64,000 nucleotides of DNA, taken from contig NZ_JAIUZI010000002.1 in the NCBI RefSeq assembly GCF_020171285.1, positions 124,001-188,000 of the forward strand, given 5' to 3'. Position numbers and translations under genes: made by a program. Source of the DNA: Seohaeicola saemankumensis. Its GTDB lineage: Bacteria; Pseudomonadota; Alphaproteobacteria; Rhodobacterales; Rhodobacteraceae. This document shows positions 26,806 to 35,672 of this stretch, in pieces. The number at the start of each line of letters is the position of its first letter. The first letter of the stretch is position 1. Below the pieces are notes generated by a model. The model was not told where the DNA came from and searched no databases. It saw only the letters and a program-made list of their open reading frames with translations.

Positions 26806-27387
26806 ATGCGGAATTTTTGCGCGCGTGTGATGCTGGCGGTCTGGCTGTGGGGCGGGGGCGGCGTCGCGGCACTGGCCGAAGGGCCGGATGAGGCCAGCGC
26901 GGCGCTGAGCCTGGAGGCGGCGGCGCTGGATCTGTTCCGGGACCGGCCCGATGATTTCCATGATCTGGCGAGCGAGGCGATCATCGGTCACGGCCAGTCC
27001 GGCCGGATCGACAGCGAGGGCATCGCCCGGATGATCGCCGTACGCCGGGCGGCCAGCCGGTCTTCGCATCTGCGGTGGCTGCAGGTGGCCGACCTGGACA
27101 ATGACGCAGAGGTCAGCCGGCAGGAGGTCGGCGCGGTGCTGCCGACCCTTTCGGCCCGCCTGCGCGCCCGGCTGGTGCATCTGCAGCGCGACGCCGACGG
27201 CGATGGCAACGGGGTGGTCGACGCGCAAGAACTGCGCGACTGCGCCGAGGCCTCCGCGCGCCGGTCGCTGAACGAAAAATGGGCGCAGGATTATCGCTGG
27301 GTGATGCTGGCCGATCCGGACCGGGACGGCTGGGTCAGCCTCGAAGAGATCGCCGCGACGATGGCGCGGCCGGTGCCGGAGAGTTAG
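26806..27387 (+). CDS. Exported EF-hand protein
   Basis: A 193-residue protein with a signal peptide (about 1-24: MRNFCARVMLAVWLWGGGGVAALA) and three EF-hand-like calcium loops. These are VADLDNDAEVSRQEV (about 89-103), LQRDADGDGNGVVDAQELRD (about 127-146) and MLADPDRDGWVSLEEI near 170-185. Positions 1, 3, 5 and 12 of the loops are filled by Asp/Asn/Glu as the motif requires. It is probably a periplasmic calcium-binding or calcium-sensing protein. An AGGGAG ribosome site lies before the ATG. It follows the Hint gene on the same strand after 128 bases. Confidence 0.82.
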   Translation: MRNFCARVMLAVWLWGGGGVAALAEGPDEASAALSLEAAALDLFRDRPDDFHDLASEAIIGHGQSGRIDSEGIARMIAVRRAASRSSHLRWLQVADLDNDAEVSRQEVGAVLPTLSARLRARLVHLQRDADGDGNGVVDAQELRDCAEASARRSLNEKWAQDYRWVMLADPDRDGWVSLEEIAATMARPVPES

Positions 27388-27621
27388 GGCGGCTGCCTCG
27401 TATCGGAGCGGGTCGATACCTGCGGCGGCGGGGTGATCCCGGCCGCGCCGTTGGCACCGGGCGCGCGGCGGCTGGGTCGGCCGAACCTGCCCGTGCGTTC
27501 AGCCGTTTTGCGCTGTCGGGCACGCGGGCGGCGGGCTTCTCGTTGGGGAATGGCACAGGGGTCTCGCGCTCGGCCGCGCTTGCGCCTATAAGGCCGGAAA
27601 CCAACAACCGGAGTCGCTGCC

Positions 27622-28410
27622 ATGACCGGAGAACTTTCCCCCATCGACAAGGCCAAATTCGTGGCCGCCAAACGCGCCGCCGACATGGTCGAGGACGGTA
27701 TGCGCGTGGGTCTCGGCACCGGCAGCACCGCCGCCTGGCTGGTGCGCTGCCTGGGCGAGATGGTGCGCGACGAGGGGCTGAAGATTCGCGGCGTGCCGAC
27801 CTCGACCCGCACCGCCGAGCTGGCCCGTGACGTGGGCATCGAAGTGATCAGCCTCGACGAGGCGCGCTGGCTCGACATCACCATCGACGGGGCCGATGAA
27901 TTCGATGGCGATCTGAACCTGATCAAGGGCGGCGGCGGCGCGCTGCTGCAGGAAAAGATCGTCGCCACCGCCAGCGATCAAATGGTCGTGATTGCCGATG
28001 TCGGCAAGGAGGTCGAAACCCTGGGTGCCTTTCCGCTGCCGGTCGAGGTGATCCCCTTTGGCTGGCAGACCACGCAGGCGCTGATCGAGGAAACCCTTAT
28101 TTCCATGGATGTGCTGGGTCGCCAGTCAAGCATGCGGATGAACGGCGACGCGCCGTTCGTCACCGACGAGGGCAACCATATCCTGGACCTGCACCTGCAG
28201 CGGATCGGCAACCCGCGCCAGCTGGCGCTGGTGCTGAACCAGATGCCCGGCGTGGTTGAAAACGGGCTGTTCATAGATATCTGTGACACCGTCATCATCG
28301 GCTATGGCGACGGCCGGGTCGAGGTGCGCGATATCAACGAAGGCACGGTAGAGCATGACCGGCTGGACTTTGTCGAAAGCGACAACCTGTTCACCGATCT
28401 TGCGGATTAA
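27622..28410 (+). CDS. rpiA: Ribose-5-phosphate isomerase A
   Basis: A 262-residue RpiA, interconverting ribose 5-phosphate and ribulose 5-phosphate in the pentose phosphate pathway. Characteristic segments are VGLGTGSTAAWLVRCLGE (phosphate binding), DITIDGADEFDGDLNLIKGGGGALLQEKIVA (catalytic Asp and Lys) and the C-terminal loop near FVTDEGNHILDL. A CGGAG ribosome site is upstream. It is followed after ten bases by the glutathione reductase gene, a sensible pairing since the pathway supplies NADPH to that enzyme. Confidence 0.97.
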   Translation: MTGELSPIDKAKFVAAKRAADMVEDGMRVGLGTGSTAAWLVRCLGEMVRDEGLKIRGVPTSTRTAELARDVGIEVISLDEARWLDITIDGADEFDGDLNLIKGGGGALLQEKIVATASDQMVVIADVGKEVETLGAFPLPVEVIPFGWQTTQALIEETLISMDVLGRQSSMRMNGDAPFVTDEGNHILDLHLQRIGNPRQLALVLNQMPGVVENGLFIDICDTVIIGYGDGRVEVRDINEGTVEHDRLDFVESDNLFTDLAD

Positions 28411-28420
28411 GGACGACTGA

Positions 28421-29779
28421 ATGAGCTTTGACTACGATCTCTTTGTCATTGGCGGCGGATCGGGCGGCGTGCGCGCGGCCCGCGTGGCGGCCGGGGACAC
28501 GGGCGCAAAGGTGGCACTGGCCGAGGAAGACCGCTATGGCGGCACCTGCGTGATCCGGGGCTGCGTGCCGAAAAAGCTCATGGTGTTTGCCAGTGAATAT
28601 GGCGACATGGTCGAGGATGCGCGCAGCTATGGCTGGGACATCACGCCGGGCGATTTCGACTGGACCGCGTTCCGGGGCAAGCTGGAGGCGGAGCTGGACC
28701 GGCTCGAAGGGGTCTATCGCCGGTTGCTGGCCAACAGCGGCGTCGAGACATTCGACCAGCGCGCCAGGCTGGTGGATGCGCATACCGTCGAGCTGGCCGA
28801 TGGCACCCGCAAGAGCGCCAAGCATATCCTGATCGCGACCGGCGGGCGGCCGGTCAAGCCGGATCTGCCGGGGGCGGAGCTGGGCATCACCTCGAACGAC
28901 ATCTTTCACCTCGACAAGCTGCCCGAGAGCATCCTGATCATCGGCGGCGGCTACATCGCCTGCGAATTCGCCGGCATCCTGCACGGGCTGGGCGTGAAGG
29001 TGACACAGTATTACCGGGGTGCGCAGATCCTGCGCGGGTTCGACGACGAGGCGCGCGGCCTGATCTGCGAAGAGATGTGCCAAAAGGGCATCGACGTGCA
29101 CCTGGGCACCAACATCCTTGAAATGACGCGCGAGGGCGATCAGTTCCGGGTCAAAGCGACCAACGGCACCGAGCGGCTGTTCGATCAGGTGATGTTCGCC
29201 ACCGGGCGGGCACCCAATGCCGACGACATGGGGCTGGAAGGCCTGGGCATCGAACGCGGCCGCAAGGGGCAGATCGTGGTCGACGACTACAGCCAGACGG
29301 GCGTGCCGTCGGTCTATGCCATCGGCGACGTGACCGACCGGGTGAACCTGACGCCGGTGGCGATCCGCGAGGGCATGGCCTTTGTCGAGACGGTGTTCAA
29401 GGGCAACCCGACACCGGTGGATCACGATCTGATCCCGACCGCGATCTTTACCCAGCCCGAGATGGGCACCGTCGGCCTGTCCGAAGAGGACGCCGCCGAA
29501 CAGGAGCCGATCGAGGTCTACGCGACCAGCTTCAAGCCGATGCAGCAGAGTTTCGCAGGCCGGGCCGACCGGGTGCTGATGAAGCTGGTGGTTAGCCAGA
29601 AAACCCGCAAGATCCTGGGCTGTCACATCGTGGCGCCGGGGGCGGGCGAAATGATCCAGCTGGCCGGTATCGCCGTAAAGATGGGCGCGACCAAGGAAGA
29701 TTTCGACCGGACCGTGGCGGTGCATCCGACCATGTCCGAAGAAATCGTGACGATGAAGACACCGACGCGCACCGCTTGA
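28421..29779 (+). CDS. gor: Glutathione-disulfide reductase
   Basis: A 452-residue FAD enzyme that reduces oxidised glutathione with NADPH. The N-terminal FAD motif is FVIGGGSGGVRAARVAA and the redox-active disulfide lies in YGGTCVIRGCVPKK (Cys 43 and 48). NADPH is bound around ILIIGGGYIACEFAGILHGLG. The C-terminal dimer domain has the catalytic His-Glu pair in VAVHPTMSEEIVTM. Length is right for glutathione reductase; the active-site spacing C-x4-C and the VIRGC context distinguish it from dihydrolipoamide dehydrogenase (CLNVGC). Confidence 0.95.
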   Translation: MSFDYDLFVIGGGSGGVRAARVAAGDTGAKVALAEEDRYGGTCVIRGCVPKKLMVFASEYGDMVEDARSYGWDITPGDFDWTAFRGKLEAELDRLEGVYRRLLANSGVETFDQRARLVDAHTVELADGTRKSAKHILIATGGRPVKPDLPGAELGITSNDIFHLDKLPESILIIGGGYIACEFAGILHGLGVKVTQYYRGAQILRGFDDEARGLICEEMCQKGIDVHLGTNILEMTREGDQFRVKATNGTERLFDQVMFATGRAPNADDMGLEGLGIERGRKGQIVVDDYSQTGVPSVYAIGDVTDRVNLTPVAIREGMAFVETVFKGNPTPVDHDLIPTAIFTQPEMGTVGLSEEDAAEQEPIEVYATSFKPMQQSFAGRADRVLMKLVVSQKTRKILGCHIVAPGAGEMIQLAGIAVKMGATKEDFDRTVAVHPTMSEEIVTMKTPTRTA

Positions 29780-29863
29780 TTTGCAGCGCGGCGCACACAG
29801 GTTATGAAGGACACCGCCGCCGGATCGAATTCCGGGGCGCGGACTGAGAGAGGATAACGAATA

Positions 29864-31060
29864 ATGGCGGGCAACAGCGGGGGCCCCTGGGGGGGCGGCG
29901 GCTCATCCGGGGGCGGCGGAAACCGGGGCAACGGCGGCGATAATGGCGGCAACAACGGAAGCGGCGGCGGCGGCGGCGGTGGTGGCCGGCGGCCCGAGGA
30001 CGGCGGCCCGCAGATCCCCGAGATCGACGAACTGATGAAAAAGGGCCAGGAACAGCTGCGCGTGCTGATGGGCGGGCGCGGCGGCCAGGGATCGGGCGGC
30101 GGCAATGGCCCGCGCAAGCCCGGCGGATCGGGCCCGATGTTCACCAAGGGCACCATCGGGCTGGGTGTCGTGGCCGCGGCGGTGCTGTGGGGCATGGCCA
30201 GCTTTTACACCGTGAAACCCGAAGAACAGTCGGTCGAACTGTTCCTGGGCGAGTTTTCGGCGATCGGCAATCCGGGCCTGAACTTTGCGCCCTGGCCGGT
30301 GGTCACGCGCGAGGTGATCCCGGTCAAGGTGGAACAGATCGAACAGATCGGCGCGGGATCGCGCGGCGGCGACGCCGGGCTGATGCTGACCGGGGATGAA
30401 AACATCATCGACGTCGATTTCCAGGTGGTCTGGAACATCTCGGACCCGTCCGGGTTCCTGTTCAACCTGCGCGACCCGCGTCTGACCATCCAGGCGGTGT
30501 CGGAATCGGCCATGCGCGAGATCATCGCGCAGTCGGACCTGGCGCCGATCCTGAACCGGGACCGGGGCATCATCGCCGACCGTCTGAACGAGCTGATCCA
30601 GACCACGCTGGACAGCTACAACTCGGGCGTGAACATCGTGCGGGTGAACTTTGACGGCGCCGATCCGCCAGAACCGGTCAAGGACGCCTTCCGCGAGGTG
30701 CAGTCGGCCGGTCAGGAACGCGACCGGCTCGAGAAACAGGCCGATGCCTATGCCAACCGGGTTCTGGCCGGTGCGCGCGGTGAAGCCGCGCAGACGCTGG
30801 AAGAGGCCGAAGGGTATCGCGCCCAGGTGGTGAACGAGGCCGAAGGTGAAGCAAGCCGCTTCTCCGCCGTTCTGGAGGAATACTCCAAGGCACCCGAGGT
30901 GACCCGCAAACGCCTCTACCTTGAGACCATGGAAGAGGTCCTCGGCCGGGTCGACAAGGTGATCCTGGATGAAAACGGGGGCGGGTCCGGCGTGGTGCCG
31001 TATCTGCCGCTGAACGAATTGCGCAGCAACAGCAATACCGGCAACAGGGGGTCGAACTGA
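29864..31060 (+). CDS. hflK: FtsH protease modulator HflK
   Basis: A 398-residue HflK. The first 60 residues are a Gly-rich cytoplasmic tract, then comes the membrane span (about 100-120) and a periplasmic SPFH/prohibitin domain beginning YTVKPEEQSVELFLGEFSAIGNPGLNFAPWPV. A coiled region (QERDRLEKQADAYANRVLAGARGEAAQ) precedes the tail. HflK and HflC form a membrane cage around the FtsH protease and restrain it. It ends one base into the hflC start (ATGATG-type overlap). Confidence 0.96.
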   Translation: MAGNSGGPWGGGGSSGGGGNRGNGGDNGGNNGSGGGGGGGGRRPEDGGPQIPEIDELMKKGQEQLRVLMGGRGGQGSGGGNGPRKPGGSGPMFTKGTIGLGVVAAAVLWGMASFYTVKPEEQSVELFLGEFSAIGNPGLNFAPWPVVTREVIPVKVEQIEQIGAGSRGGDAGLMLTGDENIIDVDFQVVWNISDPSGFLFNLRDPRLTIQAVSESAMREIIAQSDLAPILNRDRGIIADRLNELIQTTLDSYNSGVNIVRVNFDGADPPEPVKDAFREVQSAGQERDRLEKQADAYANRVLAGARGEAAQTLEEAEGYRAQVVNEAEGEASRFSAVLEEYSKAPEVTRKRLYLETMEEVLGRVDKVILDENGGGSGVVPYLPLNELRSNSNTGNRGSN

Positions 31061-32019
31061 TGCGGAAATCCACATTCTTTCTGCCCGTCCTGGTGATCGC
31101 GATTGTCGCGGTGCTGTCGGCGGTCTTTATCGTGGACGAGCGCGAAAAGGCGCTGGTGCTGCAGTTCGGTCGGGTGGTGACGGTCAAGGAAGATCCCGGT
31201 CTGGCCTTCAAGATCCCGCTAATCCAGGAGGTCGTGCGCTATGACGACCGGATCCTCAGCCGCGAGGTCGGCCCGCTCGAGGTCACGCCGCTCGATGACC
31301 GCCGGCTGGTGGTCGACGCCTTTGCCCGCTACCGGATCGCCGATGTGCGCCAGTTCCGACAGGCCGTGGGTGCCGGCGGGGTGACAACGGCCGAATCGCG
31401 GCTCGATTCGATCCTGCGGGCCCAGACCCGCGAGGTGCTGGGTTCGGTGAACTCCAACGATATCCTGTCGTCGGACCGGGCCACGCTGATGCTGCGCATC
31501 CGCAACGGCGCGATCACCGAGGCGCGGGCGCTGGGGCTCGAGATCATCGACGTGCGTCTCAAGCGCACCGACCTTCCGCAGGCCAACCTGGAAGCGACGT
31601 TCAACCGGATGCGCGCCGAACGCGAACGCGAGGCCGCCGACGAGATCGCCCGAGGCGAGGAAGCCGCGCAGCGGGTCCGCGCCCAGGCCGACCGGACCGT
31701 GGTCGAACTGGTGTCGGAGGCGCGCCGCGAGGCCGAGATCATCCGCGGTGAAGCGGATGCGCAGCGCAACGGCATCTTCGCCCAGGCCTTTGGCAAGGAC
31801 CCGGAATTCTTTGAATTCTACCGCTCGCTGACTGCCTACCAGCGGTCGCTGCAGGAGGGCAATTCGTCGATGGTGCTGTCGCCGGATTCGGAGTTCTTCA
31901 ACTACCTGAAGTCCGCCGAGGGCGCAGGCCGCAGCGCGGTGTCGTCGCAGCCCGCGCAACAGACCCAGCGGATGCAGGATCAGGAGACGGGCGCCGGCAG
32001 CGCGCCGGTGTCGGAGTGA
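31060..32019 (+). CDS. hflC: FtsH protease modulator HflC
   Basis: A 319-residue HflC with an N-terminal membrane span (about 5-24) and an SPFH domain (VDEREKALVLQFGRVVTVKEDPGLAFKIPLIQEV). It partners HflK in the FtsH regulatory complex. The typical SPFH coil lies in RMRAEREREAADEIARGEEAAQRVRAQADR, followed by the short hydrophobic EFYRSLTAYQRSLQ motif. Its last bases overlap the start of the DUF2065 gene by four bases. Confidence 0.96.
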   Translation: MRKSTFFLPVLVIAIVAVLSAVFIVDEREKALVLQFGRVVTVKEDPGLAFKIPLIQEVVRYDDRILSREVGPLEVTPLDDRRLVVDAFARYRIADVRQFRQAVGAGGVTTAESRLDSILRAQTREVLGSVNSNDILSSDRATLMLRIRNGAITEARALGLEIIDVRLKRTDLPQANLEATFNRMRAEREREAADEIARGEEAAQRVRAQADRTVVELVSEARREAEIIRGEADAQRNGIFAQAFGKDPEFFEFYRSLTAYQRSLQEGNSSMVLSPDSEFFNYLKSAEGAGRSAVSSQPAQQTQRMQDQETGAGSAPVSE

Positions 32020-32213
32020 TCGCAACCGTCTTTCTGGCCCTCGGGCTGGTGTTGATCGTGGAGGGGCTGGTCTATGTGCTGGCCCCTTCGCTTGTCGAGC
32101 GCATGCTTGAGACCCTGCGCGCCCTGCCGGAACCCGCGCGCCGCCAGGTCGGCGCCCTGGCATCGGTCAGCGGGCTTATCCTGCTGTGGATCGCCCATCA
32201 GCTCGGCGCCTGA
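32016..32213 (+). CDS. DUF2065 membrane protein
   Basis: A 65-residue protein with two membrane spans (about 2-20 and 44-60) starting at an ATG that overlaps the hflC stop (ATGA). It matches the short DUF2065 family, found next to hflC in many proteobacteria, and is therefore likely connected to the HflKC-FtsH complex, though its role is unknown. Sequence ...TLRALPEPARRQVGALASVSGLILLWIAHQLGA. No other feature stands out. Confidence 0.88.
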   Translation: MIATVFLALGLVLIVEGLVYVLAPSLVERMLETLRALPEPARRQVGALASVSGLILLWIAHQLGA

Positions 32214-32343
32214 CCCTTCGCGCGCCAGCTCCCGCATCCCGCCGGTGCGGCTCCCGCCAGGTCCTTCGGCATCAAAGATGCCTCTCGGCCTGTTGGGCCG
32301 GGCAGCGCGCGGGTGCCCCGCGCCCTGCGGTTGTCCGCTGTTT

Positions 32344-32402
32344 CATCTCTTCGGAAAATACTCCGGGGGAGCCGCCCTGTGGGCGGCGGGGGCAGAGCCC
32401 CC
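32344..32402. repeat. Intergenic hairpin repeat, copy 2
   Basis: A second copy of the element at 2935-2993: CATCTCTTCGGAAAATA, CTCCGGGGGA, then a hairpin GCCGCCC/GGGCGGC and GGGGGCAGAGCCCCC. The outer parts match copy 1 almost base for base. The central stem is a different sequence but the same length and shape, which suggests that structure is what is kept. Confidence 0.75.
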
Positions 32403-32514
32403 GGCACCGGCCGCGTCCCGGCGTTCCCGCCCCGCTGGTCGGCGCGATTTCGCCCAGGCCCACGCTGCAACCCGCGATGCGGCGGTTGCGCCTGACGTTT
32501 GGGAACTTCACACG

Positions 32515-32536
32515 GGTTTCACATCCGGTTGAAACC
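32515..32536. promoter_or_regulatory. Inverted repeat upstream of degP
   Basis: GGTTTCA-N8-TGAAACC, a perfect 7-bp inverted repeat about 125 bases before the degP start. It is of the size of a dimeric regulator site. No family can be assigned. Confidence 0.35.
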
Positions 32537-32661
32537 GTGCAACACTCGTTGCGGGCGACTGCGGAGTGACTACATTGTTCCCAGTTTCGCGGCCAGAGAC
32601 CCCCAAGGGTGGGTTTGGTCCGGTCGCACATCCCACGCAGGCTATGACAAGGAGACCTCCA

Positions 32662-34140
32662 TTGCAGCCATTGGCACTCCCCCGACAAACCCAGCGCAGC
32701 GGGCTCGTGACGCCTGTCCGGGTGCTCTGGATCAGCATGCTCGCCTTTGCGCTGGTTCTGGCGCAGGCGGTGATCGCGCAGGCCAGGCCCGAAAGCCTCG
32801 CGCCGCTGGCCGAAAAGATCAGCCCGGCGGTGGTCAACATCACCACCTCGACGCTGGTCGAAGGCCGCACCGGGCCCGAGGGCATCGCGCCGGACGGCTC
32901 GCCGTTCGAGGATTTCTTTCGTGAATTCCAGGACCGCAACCGCGACCAGAACCGGCCGCGCCGGTCCTCGGCGCTGGGCTCGGGCTTTGTGATCTCCGAA
33001 GACGGCTACGTGGTGACCAACAACCACGTGATCGAAGGCGCCGACGAGATCCAGATCGAATTCTTCTCGGGCGAGGAATTGCCCGCGAAAGTGGTCGGCA
33101 CCGACCCCAACACCGACATCGCGCTGCTCAAGGTGGAAACCGACGCGCCGCTGCCCTTTGTCAGCTTTGGCGACAGCAACACCGCCCGTGTGGGCGACTG
33201 GGTGATGGCGATGGGCAACCCGCTGGGGCAGGGGTTCTCGGCCTCGGTCGGCATCGTTTCGGCGCGCAACCGGGCGCTGTCGGGCAGTTATGACGACTAC
33301 ATCCAGACCGACGCGGCGATCAACCGGGGCAACTCGGGCGGGCCGCTGTTCAACATGGACGGTCAGGTCGTGGGCGTGAACACCGCCATCCTGTCGCCCA
33401 ACGGCGGCTCGATCGGCATCGGGTTTTCGATGGCCTCGAACGTGGTCAGCAAGGTGGTCGACCAGCTGAAGGAATTCGGCGAGACGCGGCGCGGCTGGCT
33501 GGGTGTGCGTATTCAGGATGTCACCGACGAGATCGCCGAATCCATCGGCCTTGAAAAGGTCGCCGGTGCGATGATCACCGACGTGCCGGAAGGCCCCGCG
33601 CGCGAGGCCGGTCTGAAGGCGGGCGATGTCATCGTCACCTTTGACGGGGTCGACGTGAAGGACACCCGCGCGCTGGTCAAGCAGGTCGGCAATACCTCGG
33701 TCGGCAAATCGGTGCGGGTCGTGGTGTACCGCGATGGCGCCACCCAGACGATTCTGGTGACGCTGGGGCGCCGCGAAGAAGCCGAACGCCCGGTTCCGGC
33801 GGCGATGGACGGCGGCGAGCCCCCCGAGAGCGCCGAGAAAGAGGTGCTGGGCCTGACCCTGACGGTGCCCACCGAGGATATGCGCAGCGAGCTGAGCATC
33901 CCCGATGGCATGGAAGGGCTGGTTGTGATCAACGTCGATGAAAGCACGGAGGCCTTCGAGAAGGGGCTGCGCGCCGGCGACCTGATCACCGAGGCCGGCC
34001 AGCAGAAGGTCACCTCGCTCAAGGATCTGGACGACCGGATCGCGGATGCCAGGGAAGCCGGGCGCAAGTCGCTGCTGCTGCTGGTCCGCCGCGCCGGCGA
34101 GCCGCGCTTTGTGGCGCTGGGACTGGAAGAGGCGGAGTAA
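32662..34140 (+). CDS. degP: Do-family periplasmic serine protease
   Basis: A roughly 492-residue DegP/MucD-type protease for misfolded envelope proteins. After an N-terminal membrane/signal segment (WISMLAFALVLAQAVIAQARPE) the trypsin-like domain shows His in VVTNNHVIEGA, Asp in DPNTDIALLKV and Ser in INRGNSGGPLFN; two PDZ domains follow. I place the start at a TTG seven bases after a perfect AAGGAG; an ATG 18 bases upstream (32644) is the alternative but has no ribosome site. It lies downstream of hflKC, another protein-quality system. Confidence 0.93.
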   Translation: MQPLALPRQTQRSGLVTPVRVLWISMLAFALVLAQAVIAQARPESLAPLAEKISPAVVNITTSTLVEGRTGPEGIAPDGSPFEDFFREFQDRNRDQNRPRRSSALGSGFVISEDGYVVTNNHVIEGADEIQIEFFSGEELPAKVVGTDPNTDIALLKVETDAPLPFVSFGDSNTARVGDWVMAMGNPLGQGFSASVGIVSARNRALSGSYDDYIQTDAAINRGNSGGPLFNMDGQVVGVNTAILSPNGGSIGIGFSMASNVVSKVVDQLKEFGETRRGWLGVRIQDVTDEIAESIGLEKVAGAMITDVPEGPAREAGLKAGDVIVTFDGVDVKDTRALVKQVGNTSVGKSVRVVVYRDGATQTILVTLGRREEAERPVPAAMDGGEPPESAEKEVLGLTLTVPTEDMRSELSIPDGMEGLVVINVDESTEAFEKGLRAGDLITEAGQQKVTSLKDLDDRIADAREAGRKSLLLLVRRAGEPRFVALGLEEAE

Positions 34141-34457
34141 GCCGCCGCCAGGACCGACATGACTTTGGAAAGAGGCCGAGAGATCGGCCTCTTTTCTTTT
34201 TGCGCGGGTTCAGGTCAACACCCGCCTGCCGCACCCCATTGGAACCATCCTGCCAGCAGATGCCGTGCAGGCGTTCTGTGAACCGTCCAGCGGTCGTCAG
34301 GGTCGCGTGAAACGGCGCAACACGCGGCGGGGTAAACCACCGTGCGTCGGTGGTGTTGCGCTGGCCGGGCAGGTTTTGGCGTCTGTTCCGCGTGCATCCG
34401 GTCGGACGCGCCGGGCCGGGCCAAAGCGGCACGGGGCACCGGAAAACGGCCGCTGCC
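34141..34457. other. Intergenic region (317 bp) between convergent degP and RTX gene
   Basis: Holds the degP terminator at 34169-34201. The remaining 250 bases are GC-rich, with no gene or repeat that I can support. Confidence 0.5.
34169..34201 (+). terminator. Rho-independent terminator of degP
   Basis: An 11-bp stem AAAGAGGCCGA with loop GAGA and arm TCGGCCTCTTT, followed by TTCTTTTT. It lies about 30 bases after the degP stop. Confidence 0.9.
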
Positions 34458-35579
34458 TCAGACGTTGGGCGACCCGCCGGCGGAGGAGCTGAAGTCCAGA
34501 ATATCGCCGCCATAGGTTTCGATCAGGTCATCGCCATTGCCGACCCGGGTGGCGTTGGTCATGGTGATCGTCAGATAGGGGTCGCCGCCGGGCGGGGTGC
34601 CCAGCGTGCCGCCCGCGCTGGCGCTGTCGAACAGATCAACCGTCTCGGCGGCGCTCTGTTCGGCGAACAGTACCATGTCCAGATCGACCTCGTCAGCCGT
34701 CAGGCCGCGCAGCAGGATGCGGCTGTCGCCGGCGCGGATCACCACGCCGTTGGCCTTTTCGACCCAGCGGAACCCGTCGATGGTGCCATTGGCCAGATCG
34801 GCCAGCGTTGTGCCCTCGACCGTGGCGGGCAGGGTGCCGTCAAAGCCGCAGAACAGCAGCAGATCACCGGGATCCAGATCGCGCACCGTGGTGCGCAGCA
34901 CATTGGGGCTGCCACCGGCGCTGCTGGCGAAGCTGTCGAAGATAAAGATGTCGTCGCCCAGCCCCCCCAGCGCCGAATTCGCGCCGCTGCCCTGGAACAC
35001 CAGCACGTCGTTGCCGCTGCCGCCATTGGCGAAATCGTTGCCGGGTCCACAGATCAGCATGTCGGCATTGGCGCCGCCCAGCAGCCGGTCATCGTCGGCC
35101 CCGCCGATCAGCAGATCCATGCCGCTGCCGCCGCGCATGATGTCGTCACCGGCGCCCCCGGCGGCGGCATTGTCGCCGCCCTTCATGTTGAAAGTATCGT
35201 CAAACATCGACCCGCTGGCCCAGTCATCGCCCGATTTGCCGTTCACCGTGATCGCGGTATCGCCCAGCAGCGCGTCAAAGACCGGATCGGGGGCCGAGGC
35301 CCAATTGGCAAAGCCCAGCGGTTCGGGGCTGGAAAAGCTGCCGGTCGCCACCACGGTGCCGCCATCGCTCAGCGACAGGCCGGTGGCGTGGATCTCGCCG
35401 CCGATGGTGACATAGTCGATCCGCAGCTCCATGGTGCTGGCATCGGTCATCAGCGCCGTTCCGGTATCCCCGGTCGCGCTGCCGTTTTGGGAAAACAGAC
35501 CGCCGGCCAGGTCGGAAAACACACCGGCCATATCGACCCCGGCTTTGCCGACAACAGAGAGGGACAGGGAATTGGGCAT
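34458..35579 (-). CDS. RTX-type calcium-binding repeat protein
   Basis: A 373-residue secreted protein. After a beta-rich N-terminal region (about 1-110) a block of GGxGxDxxx-like repeats (about 112-190) is visible, e.g. GGAGDDIMRGGSGMDLLIGGADDDRLLGGANADML. These form calcium-binding beta rolls once outside the cell. A ten-residue motif, SSAGGSPNV, occurs twice: internally and again as the last residues. There is no signal peptide; the family uses type I secretion, with the signal at the C-terminus. I chose the ATG giving MPNSLSLSVVG, which is preceded by GAGG. No secretion genes are nearby. Confidence 0.85.
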   Translation of the reverse strand: MPNSLSLSVVGKAGVDMAGVFSDLAGGLFSQNGSATGDTGTALMTDASTMELRIDYVTIGGEIHATGLSLSDGGTVVATGSFSSPEPLGFANWASAPDPVFDALLGDTAITVNGKSGDDWASGSMFDDTFNMKGGDNAAAGGAGDDIMRGGSGMDLLIGGADDDRLLGGANADMLICGPGNDFANGGSGNDVLVFQGSGANSALGGLGDDIFIFDSFASSAGGSPNVLRTTVRDLDPGDLLLFCGFDGTLPATVEGTTLADLANGTIDGFRWVEKANGVVIRAGDSRILLRGLTADEVDLDMVLFAEQSAAETVDLFDSASAGGTLGTPPGGDPYLTITMTNATRVGNGDDLIETYGGDILDFSSSAGGSPNV

Positions 35580-35672
35580 GGGAAACCTCGTTAACAAAAC
35601 AGCCTGAAACAAATTCCAGGCCCGACACTGGCACCGGGCCAAGCCCCTGTCAACTTTGGCGGAATCGCGCGC

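Larger units (their letters stand above)
32214..32661. other. Intergenic region (448 bp) before degP
   Basis: A gene-free gap with the second copy of the hairpin repeat (32344-32402) and the degP promoter region. Near 32515-32536 is an inverted repeat GGTTTCA-N8-TGAAACC, about 125 bases before the start. A GGAACTT at about 32502 resembles a sigma-E-type -35 box, but I see no convincing -10 box. No small gene is supported. Confidence 0.5.

Noticed and set aside
27388..27621. Possible small gene upstream of rpiA on the minus strand
   Set aside because: Only Arg/Pro/Ala-rich frames with no ribosome site were found; the segment is probably the rpiA promoter.
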